Below are positions 29,139-37,901 of a DNA stretch of 64,000 nt, piece by piece (the stretch's first letter is position 1; every line of letters starts with the position of its first letter). The DNA lies in assembly GCA_016290875.1 (NCBI GenBank), contig JAEEVL010000008.1:1-64000 (forward strand), written 5' to 3'. A model generated the notes under the pieces. It ran no database searches, had not been told where the DNA came from, and was given only the letters and a program-made list of their open reading frames with translations. Origin of the DNA: Ruminococcus sp. (GTDB lineage Bacteria > Bacillota > Clostridia > Oscillospirales > Ruminococcaceae). Made by a program: the position numbers and the translations under genes.

Positions 29139-29169
29139 TGCGGCTGTATAAAAACAGCCGCATTTTTTG
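29139..29169 (+). terminator. Terminator of the pyr operon
   Basis: 9-bp stem TGCGGCTGT/ACAGCCGCA, 6-nt loop, then T6. Confidence 0.9.
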
Positions 29170-29220
29170 TAGGTTTCTGACAAACTTTTGTTGAGGTCTT
29201 ATCCAAATGGCGCAAAACAG

Positions 29221-29249
29221 TTGACTGCAATATTGTTTTAATGTATAAT
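29221..29249 (+). promoter_or_regulatory. Promoter of the LRR protein gene
   Basis: TTGACT (29221-29226), 17-nt spacer, TATAAT (29244-29249). AAAGGAGG follows before the ATG at 29288. Confidence 0.75.
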
Positions 29250-29287
29250 TATTGTAGAATTATCTGATCAATAAAGGAGGAGATCCT

Positions 29288-31177
29288 ATGGCATACGTAT
29301 TTGCAAAGTGTTACAAATGCAAGAAGAAAGTTAAGGTAAATGACGAGGAAGATGCATGGATCTGCAAATTCTGCCGCAAGCCCTTTATCATCGACAAGGC
29401 GGTAGCTTTCTACAATGAAAGCAAGAATGAAGAGGGCGAAAAGGTCAAGAAGGTAGAGGTCAAGAAGGCTGTCCTCAAACCCAAGCACGAACCTGTTCGT
29501 GAAACTGAAAAGGAAAGCAAGGCAGAAACAGCTCCTAAGACTGAGGAAGTTAAGTCTGCGCCTAAGGCTGAGGAAGCAAAGGCAGCTCCAAAGCCACAGG
29601 AAGCTAAACCGGCACAAAAGGCAATAGAAACAAAACCGGCACCCAAGGCAATAGAAACAAAGCCTGCTCCTAAGGCAATAGAAGCTAAGCCAGCGCCGAA
29701 GGCGATAGAATCCAAGCCAGCACCCAAAGCATTAGAAACAAAACCAGCACCTAAAGCGGAGGAAGCAAAGACAGCTCCCAAGCCACAGGAAGTCAAGCCA
29801 GCACCTAAGGCAGAGGAAGCAAAGTCAGCTCCAAAGCCGCAGGAAGCTAAGCCTGCATCCAAGTCAGAGGAAGTGAAGGCAGCTCCCAAGCCACAGGAAG
29901 CAAATCCAGCACCGAAGGCAGAGGAAGCAAAGGCAACTCCCAAGCCACAGGAAGATAAGCCAGCACCGAAGGCAGAGGAAGTAAAGGCAGCTCCCAAGCC
30001 GCAGGAAGTTAAACCTGCACCAAAGGCAGAGGAAGCAAAGGCAGCTCCAAAGCCGCAGGAAGTTAAGCCTGCACCAAAGGCAGATGAAGCAAAGGAAGCT
30101 CCCAAGCCACAGGAAGTTAAGCCTGCAACCAAGGCAGAAGAGATTATTGCAGCTCCTAAGACTGCAGATGACGAATCCAAGGAAGTTAAGTCAGCTCTCG
30201 GTCATCCAGTAAGCTCGAATTTCGTCATGAAGTACGATGTGCTTGAAAAGTACACAGGTAAGGCTGAATTTGTTGAACTTCCGCAGAATGTGCGCGAGAT
30301 AGCAGATCACGCTTTCGAGGACTGTACTACTATCAAGGGTGTAACGCTTCCACAGTCGCTCAACAAGATAGGCGGCTATGCTTTCAGAAACTGTTCTTCA
30401 CTTGAAACTATAAATATCCCTGTAAATGTATTCTCTATCGGAGAATGGGCGTTCAGAGGCTGTACCAAGCTCAAGAGCATTCTTCTTCCTAATACAGTTA
30501 CAGTTATCGCAGAAAGCACATTTGCTGAGTGTGAGAGCCTTTCAAAGATCGATATGCCCAACCGTATAACTGACATCAGGGCATTCGCGTTCTCCGGCTG
30601 TAAGAGACTGGAAGAGATATGGCTCCCGAATACACTTAAAGTTCTCGGAAAGTATGCTTTTGCAGGCTGTGAGGTGTTACAGTCTGTTGAGATACCTGAC
30701 GGCGTTACTGCTATTGAGAGCAACGCTTTCTCAGGCTGTCGCTGTCTTTCTGAACTCACTATCGGCAAATCTGTCAGAACTATTGAAGATTTCGCTTTCA
30801 AGGACTGTGTATCCCTCAGAACCGTTACGCTGCCGTACAGCGTTACTACTGTTGACGGTTTCAGAGGATGTACCAATCTCAAAGCTATAAATATCCCGGA
30901 AGGTGCTCAGACTATCGGTGATTTCGGCGGCTGTTCAAGCCTTGAATCACTCAGGATACCGGCTTCTGTAAAGAAGATAACAGCTCCTTTCAACGATTGT
31001 CCTAAGCTGACAAATATCACATGGACATACCTTATGGACAACCTCAAGATGTTCCCGGCATTCCAGGCTAACATGATCGAAAAATGGAAGTCTGAGGGCA
31101 AGTGCACATCCTGCGGCGGTGATTTCAAACTTATAGGCAAGACCTGCAAGGTCTGCGGAAAGAAGAAGGACTATTGA
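29288..31177 (+). CDS. BspA-type leucine-rich repeat protein with two zinc ribbons and a Lys/Pro/Ala repeat arm
   Basis: The product is 629 residues with no signal peptide. An N-terminal ribbon-like CYKC...CKFC (residues about 8-31) is followed by a charged stretch. Then come 22 near-perfect 9-residue units, consensus KPAPKAEEA alternating with KAAPKPQEV (residues 89-286). LRR_5 repeats follow (about 310-590, with F..C..L..I..P..V... spacing). A C-terminal ribbon CTSCGGDF...CKVCG closes the protein. LRR_5 repeats usually mediate protein binding, and in this family most proteins are secreted. Here both ends look cytoplasmic. The function is unknown. A lipoprotein gene follows within 2 nt. Confidence 0.8.
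   Translation: MAYVFAKCYKCKKKVKVNDEEDAWICKFCRKPFIIDKAVAFYNESKNEEGEKVKKVEVKKAVLKPKHEPVRETEKESKAETAPKTEEVKSAPKAEEAKAAPKPQEAKPAQKAIETKPAPKAIETKPAPKAIEAKPAPKAIESKPAPKALETKPAPKAEEAKTAPKPQEVKPAPKAEEAKSAPKPQEAKPASKSEEVKAAPKPQEANPAPKAEEAKATPKPQEDKPAPKAEEVKAAPKPQEVKPAPKAEEAKAAPKPQEVKPAPKADEAKEAPKPQEVKPATKAEEIIAAPKTADDESKEVKSALGHPVSSNFVMKYDVLEKYTGKAEFVELPQNVREIADHAFEDCTTIKGVTLPQSLNKIGGYAFRNCSSLETINIPVNVFSIGEWAFRGCTKLKSILLPNTVTVIAESTFAECESLSKIDMPNRITDIRAFAFSGCKRLEEIWLPNTLKVLGKYAFAGCEVLQSVEIPDGVTAIESNAFSGCRCLSELTIGKSVRTIEDFAFKDCVSLRTVTLPYSVTTVDGFRGCTNLKAINIPEGAQTIGDFGGCSSLESLRIPASVKKITAPFNDCPKLTNITWTYLMDNLKMFPAFQANMIEKWKSEGKCTSCGGDFKLIGKTCKVCGKKKDY
29552..30145 (+). repeat. 22 tandem 27-bp units encoding 9-residue repeats
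   Basis: Units follow KPAPKAxEx. Units 3-7 form one subtype (KPAPKAIET), and from unit 8 on the pattern is a higher-order 54-bp (18-residue) pair of KPAPKAEEA and KAAPKPQEV. The repeat stays in frame and is coding, not a CRISPR array. Confidence 0.9.
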
Positions 31178-31179
31178 TA

Positions 31180-32016
31180 ATGCGCAAATACTCTTTACTG
31201 CTTCTCTGCCTGACAGGTATTATCCTGACAGGCTGCGGAGGCAAAAGCAGCAGCTCTGACAGTGCTGCTGAGACACCGACAGCTGTTGTAACATCTTCGG
31301 AAGAGACTACAATTTCATCAACCACTACTGCGGCGGCAACTACAACAGCTGCCGCAGCTACTGTGTCCGGACAAACTACGACTGCCCCTGCTGAAACTAC
31401 TTCTGCATCTTCGACAGATACGACAGCTGAATCATCGGAGACTTCCACAGAAAAGAAGAAGGACGCTCACGAGGATCCGGATGTCCTCACAGCTGCCAAG
31501 AGGTACTATCAGGCATATATTGATCACGATGCCGATACAGTTTACTCTATGTTCGAGAAATCAGAGATAGACGGTTACTGCAAGCTGATAGAGCCTGAGC
31601 TCAGCGGCGAGCCTGTAAAGGAGATATTCCGCAGAGCCGCTGTTATCAGAGCTATCGAGTCTTCAATGGACAATATACGCGAGATAATGGATTATTACGG
31701 CAAGGAAGACGATAAGTGGTCGTTCTTGCTCAAAGAGGAAGACCTCGAACAGATCGACGAGGACGAACTCAAGGAGTTCAATGAGTCGCTGGGCACTTCG
31801 TTCACAAAGGCTTATTCCTGCCAGTATATGATATACAACGACGATACGAACGGCGAGAGTTTTACCGGAAACAGCGCTTCCTTTGTTGAAAAGGACGGCA
31901 AGTGGTATCTTTCGTATTCCAGTGCTATGGGCAGCGATCTTATTTTCTTTATGAATTTTGATAAGCAGGTCGAAACGGCAGACTCTTCCGAGGCTTCTTC
32001 CGAAGCTGCCAAGTGA
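31180..32016 (+). CDS. Lipoprotein of unknown function
   Basis: From the ATG at 31180 the product is 278 residues. The signal peptide ends in lipobox LTGC (Cys19). A Ser/Thr/Ala-rich linker (about 24-90) spans the wall. The globular C-terminal part (about 100-265, DVLTAAKRYYQAYIDHDADT...) has the helix-then-sheet start seen in NTF2-like or DUF4878-like domains. An in-frame TTG lies two codons upstream but the ATG fits the signal peptide. It starts 2 nt after the LRR protein stop and 18 nt before the patatin gene, so the three genes form an operon. Confidence 0.7.
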   Translation: MRKYSLLLLCLTGIILTGCGGKSSSSDSAAETPTAVVTSSEETTISSTTTAAATTTAAAATVSGQTTTAPAETTSASSTDTTAESSETSTEKKKDAHEDPDVLTAAKRYYQAYIDHDADTVYSMFEKSEIDGYCKLIEPELSGEPVKEIFRRAAVIRAIESSMDNIREIMDYYGKEDDKWSFLLKEEDLEQIDEDELKEFNESLGTSFTKAYSCQYMIYNDDTNGESFTGNSASFVEKDGKWYLSYSSAMGSDLIFFMNFDKQVETADSSEASSEAAK

Positions 32017-32034
32017 TCTGTACAGGAGGTAACT

Positions 32035-32892
32035 ATGAAAAACGGTCTTGTTCTCGAAGGCGGTGCGATGCGCGGACTTTTCACAGCCGGAGTTATAGAC
32101 GTATTTATGGAAAACGGCATAGAATTTGACAGAATAGTCGGAGTATCAGCTGGAGCCTGTTTCGGATGCAATTACAAATCAGGTCAGCCGGGGCGTGCTA
32201 TCCGCTATAATACACGTTTTGCCAAGGATAAGAGATATTGCAGCGTAAGATCGCTGATAACGACAGGTGATATGTTCGGAGCCAAGTTCTGCTATCATGA
32301 TATCCCTGAAGAACTCGACCTTTTCGATTACGAACACTTTGCTTCATCGCCGACTGAGTTCTTCGTTGTATGCACCGATATTGAGACGGGAAAGGCTGTT
32401 TATCACCGCTGTGACAAGGGCACAGGCGACGATCTTGAATGGATAAGAGCTTCGGCTTCGATGCCTCTTGCTTCAAGGATAGTCAGGATAGGGGAGAGAA
32501 AGCTTCTCGACGGCGGCATATCCGATTCGATACCGCTCAGGTTCATGGAAAAGACGGGTATCGAAAAGAACATCGTCGTTCTTACACAGCCGCGTGATTA
32601 CCGCAAGCAGCCTGCAAAGAGCACTAAGCTTATACGTATGACCATGAGAAAGTATCCTGCTTTTGTGAAGGCTGCTGCTGACCGCTACAAAATGTACAAT
32701 GCAGAGCTGAGATATGTCCGCAAAGCTGAAGAGGCAGGCAGAGCTTTTGTAATAGCACCGGCTGAAAAGCTCCCGGTAGGTCATGTGGAGCATGATCCAG
32801 ATGTTATGAGAGAGGTATACCGCATAGGCAGAAATACCGCGCTCGGTATGATTGATGAAGTGCTTGCATTTCTCGGTATAGATACAAACTGA
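32035..32892 (+). CDS. Patatin-like phospholipase
   Basis: The product is 285 residues. It has the patatin catalytic dyad: Ser38 in GVSAG and Asp in LDGGISDSIP (about residue 160). The oxyanion loop GGAMRG is near residue 9. No signal peptide is present, so it acts in the cytoplasm or at the inner membrane face. The family hydrolyses acyl esters of phospholipids or glycerolipids. CAGGAGG is upstream of the ATG. It is the last gene of the unit and is followed by a terminator. Confidence 0.9.
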   Translation: MKNGLVLEGGAMRGLFTAGVIDVFMENGIEFDRIVGVSAGACFGCNYKSGQPGRAIRYNTRFAKDKRYCSVRSLITTGDMFGAKFCYHDIPEELDLFDYEHFASSPTEFFVVCTDIETGKAVYHRCDKGTGDDLEWIRASASMPLASRIVRIGERKLLDGGISDSIPLRFMEKTGIEKNIVVLTQPRDYRKQPAKSTKLIRMTMRKYPAFVKAAADRYKMYNAELRYVRKAEEAGRAFVIAPAEKLPVGHVEHDPDVMREVYRIGRNTALGMIDEVLAFLGIDTN

Positions 32893-32900
32893 TGATATAT

Positions 32901-32934
32901 AGAGCTGTTCCGGCTGGAACGGCTCTTTTGTTTA
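32901..32934 (+). terminator. Intrinsic terminator
   Basis: Stem AGAGCTGTTCC/GGAACGGCTCT (one internal mismatch), GGCT loop, then TTTGTTT. Confidence 0.8.
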
Positions 32935-32962
32935 TAATGTTGTGCTTTTTTTCTTTCAGATG

Positions 32963-32991
32963 TTGCTATTTCTGTAACAATGTGTTATAAT
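32963..32991 (+). promoter_or_regulatory. Promoter of the P-type ATPase gene
   Basis: TTGCTA (32963-32968), 17-nt spacer, TATAAT (32986-32991), extended -10. It is nearly identical to the promoter at 50480-50508. Confidence 0.75.
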
Positions 32992-33053
32992 ATTTTTTAT
33001 ACAATGCCTTTGAAATGGCATTACGATATTAGGATTGTGAGGATCATAAGACA

Positions 33054-35477
33054 ATGGCAAAAGACAAAGAGATCGCTGTTACCTCTCAGCAGGAAGGGCC
33101 AAAGCGTATCAAAGCAGATCCGACTGTCGGACTTACCGCAGCACAGGTCGCAGAACGCAAGGCTCAGGGGTTGGACAACAAGCCTGTTGAGTCTCCATCG
33201 AAGACTACACGAGAGATAATCGCGGACAACACATTAACCTACTTCAACCTTGTATTTGCAGTGCTCGGCGGTATGCTGATAGCAGTCGGCTGCTGGCGCG
33301 ATCTGTCATTTCTGCCGATAATCATGGCGAACTCCCTTATCGGTATCGTACAGGAAATGCGTTCAAAGGCAGTTCTTGACAAGCTGACTGTGCTCAATGC
33401 ACCGGTCACGACCGTTATGCGAGACGGTCAGGAGGAAACCGTTCCGTCCAAGGAGCTTGTGCTCGACGACATCGCTGTGTTCAAGCCCGGAAATCAGATA
33501 AGTGCGGACGCTGTTATACTGAGCGGTGAAGTTGCGGTAAACGAATCACTTCTCACCGGTGAAGCGGACGAAATACACAAAAAGCCCGGCGACAAACTGA
33601 TGTCAGGAAGTTATATCGTATCAGGCTCATGCCGCGCGAGACTTGCTAAGGTCGGCAAGGACTCGTATATATCAAAGCTCACTTTGCAGGCAAAGAGAAG
33701 CCGTAAGGGCGAGCAGTCGGAAATGATACGTTCACTTAACAAGATCGTAAAATTTGCAGGTATAATCATTATCCCGATAGGCGCTGTAATGTTCTGGCAG
33801 CAGTACATCTACAACGGTGAGCCTTTCAAGGACAGTATCCGTTCTATGATAGCAGCTGTTATCGGTATGATACCTGAGGGACTCTTCCTTATAGCGAGCG
33901 CGACAATGGCGGTAAGTGCTATGCGTCTTGCATACGAAAAGGTCCTTATCCACGATATGAAATGTATAGAGACTCTTGCGCGTGTTGATGTGCTCTGCGT
34001 TGACAAGACCGGTACCATAACCGAAAATTCAATGCAGGTAAATTCTGTGGTACCAGTCGGCAAAGACGTTGTTGAGGAAGAGATAAAGGGACTCCTCAGC
34101 GATTTTGCAGCAGCTCAGGCTGCCGACAATGAGACGATGCGTGCTGTGAAGAACTATTTCAAGAGACCTGCCGGTCAGACTGTTCTTTCACATACCGGAT
34201 TCTCTTCTGAATTCAAGTACAGCAGCGTTGTATTCAACAACGGTGCATATGTTATGGGTGCTCCGGAGTTTGTGCTGAAAGAGGACTTCGACATCTACCG
34301 CGCAACTATTGAGGAGCACAGCAGACGCGGCTACCGTGTTATAGCCTTCGGAAAGTATAACGGCCGCCCTGACGGAAAAGCTCTTACCGAGCCGGTAACA
34401 CCCGTGTGCTTCATTATTCTTTCAAACCCGATACGTAAGGATGCTCCCGAGACATTCAAGTATTTTGCTGAACAGGGAGTTGCGATAAAGGTAATCTCAG
34501 GCGATAACCCTGTGACTGTTTCAGAGGTAGCAAAGCAGGCTGGCATCAAGCACGCTGCTGATTATGTAGATGCCTCCACACTTGTTACTGATGACGCAAT
34601 AAATGACGCTATCATGCGCTATACGGTATTCGGAAGAGTTACTCCCGATCAGAAGCGCAAATTCGTTCAGGCACTCAAGAGAAACGGCAAGACTGTTGCT
34701 ATGACAGGCGACGGTGTAAACGACGTTCTCGCGCTTAAGGACGCTGACTGCTCCGTAGCTATGGCTTCGGGAAGTGATGCAGCGGCTCAGGCAGCACAGC
34801 TTGTACTCCTTGAATCTGACTTCTCAAAGATGCCGGATGTTGTACTTGAGGGACGTAAGGTTGTAAACAACCTCGAGCGTTCAGGAAGCCTTTTCCTTGT
34901 AAAGAATATCTTCTCACTCATTCTTTCATTGCTCACGATAGGACTTGGTATAGCATATCCGCTCAAACCTTCACAGATAACGCTGATAAGCCTTTTCACT
35001 ATTGGTATCCCCGGACTCTTCCTGTCACAGATGCCCAATAAGGAACTCATCAAGGGCAGGTTCTTTACTAACGTACTGCTGAAGGCTCTGCCGGCCGGTA
35101 TAACGGATACGATAATCATCGTGGCTATGCTGTATTTCGGTGACGTATTCGGTGTAAGCGCGGTCGATATAGGAACGGCTTCGACTATACTTCTCAGCGT
35201 TGTCGGACTTATGATCGTGTACGAGATAAGCAAACCTCTCGATGTCTACAAGATGTGGCTGTTTATAGGCTGTGCTGTGGGACTTGTGTTCAGTATGGTA
35301 TTCGTCAGCGATTTCTTTGATATTTCTGCAATGTCACCTCGCTGCGTACTCCTCTGCATCAACTTCTCCATCGTAGCTGAGCCTTGCATGAGATACCTCA
35401 CACTTGGACTCAAAAAGCTCAGAGAAGTCTTTACAAAGGCTGAAAAATTCCACCACGAACACGAAAAAGTTCACTAA
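33054..35477 (+). CDS. P-type cation ATPase (HAD-IC family, CtpE/YfgQ-like)
   Basis: The product is 807 residues. It has the actuator loop NESLLTGEAD, the phosphorylation motif DKTGTITENS (Asp317), the hinge TGDGVNDVLALKDAD and several membrane segments. The fourth membrane helix carries IPEGLFLIASATMA rather than the PEGLP of SERCA-type pumps. That places it near the CtpE/YfgQ group, where a calcium role is reported for mycobacterial CtpE. Ion choice here is inference. It is monocistronic with its own promoter; GAGGA lies upstream of the ATG. Confidence 0.85.
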   Translation: MAKDKEIAVTSQQEGPKRIKADPTVGLTAAQVAERKAQGLDNKPVESPSKTTREIIADNTLTYFNLVFAVLGGMLIAVGCWRDLSFLPIIMANSLIGIVQEMRSKAVLDKLTVLNAPVTTVMRDGQEETVPSKELVLDDIAVFKPGNQISADAVILSGEVAVNESLLTGEADEIHKKPGDKLMSGSYIVSGSCRARLAKVGKDSYISKLTLQAKRSRKGEQSEMIRSLNKIVKFAGIIIIPIGAVMFWQQYIYNGEPFKDSIRSMIAAVIGMIPEGLFLIASATMAVSAMRLAYEKVLIHDMKCIETLARVDVLCVDKTGTITENSMQVNSVVPVGKDVVEEEIKGLLSDFAAAQAADNETMRAVKNYFKRPAGQTVLSHTGFSSEFKYSSVVFNNGAYVMGAPEFVLKEDFDIYRATIEEHSRRGYRVIAFGKYNGRPDGKALTEPVTPVCFIILSNPIRKDAPETFKYFAEQGVAIKVISGDNPVTVSEVAKQAGIKHAADYVDASTLVTDDAINDAIMRYTVFGRVTPDQKRKFVQALKRNGKTVAMTGDGVNDVLALKDADCSVAMASGSDAAAQAAQLVLLESDFSKMPDVVLEGRKVVNNLERSGSLFLVKNIFSLILSLLTIGLGIAYPLKPSQITLISLFTIGIPGLFLSQMPNKELIKGRFFTNVLLKALPAGITDTIIIVAMLYFGDVFGVSAVDIGTASTILLSVVGLMIVYEISKPLDVYKMWLFIGCAVGLVFSMVFVSDFFDISAMSPRCVLLCINFSIVAEPCMRYLTLGLKKLREVFTKAEKFHHEHEKVH

Positions 35478-35540
35478 TTAATAATGCCTCCCTGAATGGA
35501 AGGCATTTCTGCTGGGTATACACTAAATGATAACAAATAA

Positions 35541-35565
35541 AAGCGTCTCCCATCGGGAGACGCTT
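35541..35565 (-). terminator. Terminator after the HMA gene
   Basis: 11-bp stem AAGCGTCTCCC/GGGAGACGCTT with a 3-nt loop. On the minus strand it is followed by TTATTTGTTAT. Confidence 0.8.
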
Positions 35566-35574
35566 AGTGTTGTC

Positions 35575-35832
35575 TTATTTCTTTTTAAAAAGTGAGAAGC
35601 CTTTCTTCTCATAAGGTTCAGTTGTGATATCAAGGACCTTGTAGCCGTCTTTTTCTATTATCTCGCGGAGCTTTACTTCATCAAGCGCAGTCTCAGCGAT
35701 AACTTCTGTCTCACCCTTAGTATGAGACGAGGAGACTTTTGTTACGTTCATCGTATTGCGTATAGCGTCGTTTACGTGAGATTCACACATACCGCACATC
35801 ATACCGTCTATTTTGATGACCGTTTTAGTCAT
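35575..35832 (-). CDS. Heavy-metal-associated (HMA) domain protein
   Basis: The product is 85 residues: an HMA ferredoxin-like fold with the metal motif GMMCGMCESH (Cys13 and Cys16), as in CopZ-type copper chaperones, plus a basic tail (KKGFSLFKKK). It should bind a soft metal, probably Cu(I), in the cytoplasm. The ATG overlaps the stop of a 50-residue upstream frame (ATGACTAA). There is no copper ATPase next to it; the pump at 33054 is on the opposite strand and of another class. Confidence 0.85.
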   Translation of the reverse strand: MTKTVIKIDGMMCGMCESHVNDAIRNTMNVTKVSSSHTKGETEVIAETALDEVKLREIIEKDGYKVLDITTEPYEKKGFSLFKKK

Positions 35833-35977
35833 TTTTCTCTTTTGCTCCCTTTTTAAAGTTTTTCTTGGCAGAACTGCCCTTGAAAGCGGATCTTCCTATC
35901 CTGCCGCTGGTTGCTGCGACAGCGAGAACTGCTGAAACAGCAGCCCAGAAATCCGTTGAATAGACAATACCGTCCAT
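35825..35977 (-). CDS. 50-residue membrane peptide upstream of the HMA gene
   Basis: ATG at 35977-35975 and TAA at 35827-35825, overlapping the HMA start by 8 nt. It begins MDGIVYSTDFWAAVSAVLAV, so it has one hydrophobic segment near the N-terminus. The C-terminal half is very basic (SAKKNFKKGAKEK). AAGGGG lies about 7 nt upstream of the ATG. The overlap suggests translational coupling with the HMA protein. I do not recognise the family; it may be a membrane partner of the metal chaperone. Confidence 0.6.
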   Translation of the reverse strand: MDGIVYSTDFWAAVSAVLAVAATSGRIGRSAFKGSSAKKNFKKGAKEKND

Positions 35978-36289
35978 TGAGTGATTCCCCTTCTTCCGGA
36001 AAACATAAAATATGTCAAAAAGCTGACAAGATGATTGTATACCATTTTGCGATGAAAGTCAACTCATTTTGTGTTGTTTAAGCTGATTTGTGAAAAGAAT
36101 CGTCGTTTTTGTGTCAAACAAACAATGCTCATATATACGAATTGTGCAATCCTCACAAATGGATATAGCGCTCTGATAGACCATATATCGCGGAATTGTT
36201 ACATTTATTTACAGTTTCGTTAATATCCGGATAATCTGTTGTAAACTGTCTGCAACTGTGCTATAATCAGGGAAAAGGAGGCGGTCTGC
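35978..36289. other. Divergent intergenic region
   Basis: 312 bp with the plus-strand promoter at 36239-36267 near its right end. The left part is A/T-rich. I see no convincing promoter hexamer pair for the minus-strand genes and no RNA motif I can name. Confidence 0.4.
36239..36267 (+). promoter_or_regulatory. Promoter of the duplicated lipoprotein pair
   Basis: TTGTAA (36239-36244), 17-nt spacer, TATAAT (36262-36267). Confidence 0.6.
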
Positions 36290-37093
36290 GTGAAAAAGAA
36301 ACTGTTGCTGTTAATTCTGCCGATGATAATGTTGTGCCTGCTGACGGGATGCGGTCAAAGGATAGGTATTTATTATTCATTCAGAAATATGCCTGAAAAC
36401 TCCCGTGTAAACTTATTGCTGAAAATAGAATCTGACGAGCCTTTGAAGCCAAAATACAGTACCGATACCGAATTAGCGCGTTATTCTGAGGACGGCTGGT
36501 ACAGCGGATACCTTTATGTTGACGGAGTGACAGATTCTAGCGGTGTTTTTTCATTTGAAGAGAAAGGGAAGGATATCAGACCTAACAAGATAGCACAAAA
36601 ATATAAGTCCATAAAAATAGCTGTTACGGATAAGAACGGTAACATATTGCAGGTCAGTCCTGAGTTCAGTTTAAAGATAGAGGACAAGAATAGTTGTTGG
36701 AAAAAGATAAGCTATGATTATGCAGATAACGAGATAACCGGTCTTGAAGATACGGAATATAACGAAAAGTGGCTGGGTGCAGAAAAATGGAAGGCTATGG
36801 AGTTCGATGCGATGATCATTACGGCGTTCTTCAACTGGCTGTTTATGATGGTCGTTTTGTCAATGAAAAAGAACTGGTTCAGTCAGTCTTTCCCAGTTAT
36901 CAGTTTTCTGTCGTTTATTCCTAACTGCTTCTATGCGCTATGCCTTAATATAATATACTTTGGCGGCAAAATATCGTGGTTCTACGCGCATTTTCTGCTA
37001 TTCTTCTTTGGTGTATTTGTTTTCTTTACAGCGTGGGGCTGGAAAATATACTATCGCTTGCGAAGAGAGGCGATGAATGAATATGAAAAATAG
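36290..37093 (+). CDS. Membrane lipoprotein of unknown function, copy 1
   Basis: The product is 267 residues, with a GTG start supported by AAGGAGG upstream. The signal peptide ends in lipobox LTGC (Cys21). An extracellular domain (about 22-175) contains SPEFSLKIEDK and YNEKW. Then come three to four C-terminal membrane helices (about 178-258). A lipid anchor at one end and a helical bundle at the other is uncommon. It overlaps the next gene, its paralogue, by 17 nt. I do not recognise a family. Confidence 0.7.
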   Translation: MKKKLLLLILPMIMLCLLTGCGQRIGIYYSFRNMPENSRVNLLLKIESDEPLKPKYSTDTELARYSEDGWYSGYLYVDGVTDSSGVFSFEEKGKDIRPNKIAQKYKSIKIAVTDKNGNILQVSPEFSLKIEDKNSCWKKISYDYADNEITGLEDTEYNEKWLGAEKWKAMEFDAMIITAFFNWLFMMVVLSMKKNWFSQSFPVISFLSFIPNCFYALCLNIIYFGGKISWFYAHFLLFFFGVFVFFTAWGWKIYYRLRREAMNEYEK

Positions 37094-37835
37094 AAATATA
37101 GTGCTATTGCTGATTCCATTGCTGATGATGTGTCTGCTGACTGGGTGCAGTGACTATCTGATAGGCTTTGAAAGCCACGGACTTCCCGAGGGAACCCAAG
37201 CGTACCTTCTTGTAAAAGATGATGATGATAGATATGCTCATTCCGGACCAACCGGCACTGAACTGGAAAACTTTAACGAGGACGGCTGGCACTATACAGA
37301 TATGATTGTCGTCAGTCATATGAAGGATAACATCAAGAAATATCCCTCTATTCGAGCAGCAGTTCTTGACGAAAATGGGAAAATAATTAAGATCTCGCCG
37401 GAATTTGACCTGCGTTTAAAGAAAAAATGCTACTTCTGGGATAAAGTGTCATATAATTATGAAACAAATGAGATAACAGGTTTGAAAACAAATTATTACG
37501 GTGCTGACCTTGGTATTTTACTTTTTAATTTGTTCGTTGTATTCTTGGATATACTATGCTTTATTATCTATATGGTTGCAATTTGCCGTATGAATGATTA
37601 CCGGGAGTATTATTTATTCCTTATGCTGAATATCCCGAATTTAATAATTATCGTTATGGGCGGTCTGTGGACATTCTGCGGTTATTTTCAGGCTCCGGAC
37701 GAACCTCCTAACGTTTCCCGGAATATCAAGGGCTACCTGTTTTTCATCGGATTTGTTTGCCTTGTCAATTCTTTTGGCTGGTTGAAATATCGCAGGCTGA
37801 AAAAATCCGCCGCAAGTCAAGAATTAAAAGAGTAA
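37077..37835 (+). CDS. Membrane lipoprotein of unknown function, copy 2
   Basis: The product is 252 residues and a clear paralogue of the preceding gene: lipobox LTGCSD, LPEGTQAYLLVKDD, NFNEDGW, the shared SPEF and VSYNYETNEITGL segments, and a C-terminal helix bundle. The pair therefore arose by tandem duplication. The start codon at 37077 (AGAGAGG 6 nt upstream) lies inside the end of copy 1, so translation is coupled. It is followed by a terminator. The function is unknown; the shared EITGL...Y stretch just before the membrane part is the best conserved. Confidence 0.7.
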   Translation: MNMKNRNIVLLLIPLLMMCLLTGCSDYLIGFESHGLPEGTQAYLLVKDDDDRYAHSGPTGTELENFNEDGWHYTDMIVVSHMKDNIKKYPSIRAAVLDENGKIIKISPEFDLRLKKKCYFWDKVSYNYETNEITGLKTNYYGADLGILLFNLFVVFLDILCFIIYMVAICRMNDYREYYLFLMLNIPNLIIIVMGGLWTFCGYFQAPDEPPNVSRNIKGYLFFIGFVCLVNSFGWLKYRRLKKSAASQELKE

Positions 37836-37840
37836 AAAAT

Positions 37841-37875
37841 AACGGACTATCGCAGTGATAGTCCGTTTTCTTATT
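37841..37875. terminator. Bidirectional terminator
   Basis: 11-bp stem AACGGACTATC/GATAGTCCGTT with a 5-nt loop. Flanking T-runs on both strands serve the lipoprotein pair and ackA. Confidence 0.85.
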
Positions 37876-37901
37876 GATTTATGCACGAAACTGTGCTATA
37901 A

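Noticed and set aside
28444..29163. 239-codon frame on the minus strand opposite carB
   Set aside because: It lies opposite the conserved carB C-terminus and has no features of its own.
29552..30145. Possible CRISPR array
   Set aside because: The unit length is 27 bp with no unique spacers between units, and it keeps one coding frame throughout.
29410..30180. Long open frame on the minus strand, opposite the repeat arm
   Set aside because: It is the mirror of a repetitive, low-complexity coding region, has no ribosome site and its product is a Gly/Ala/Ser repeat.
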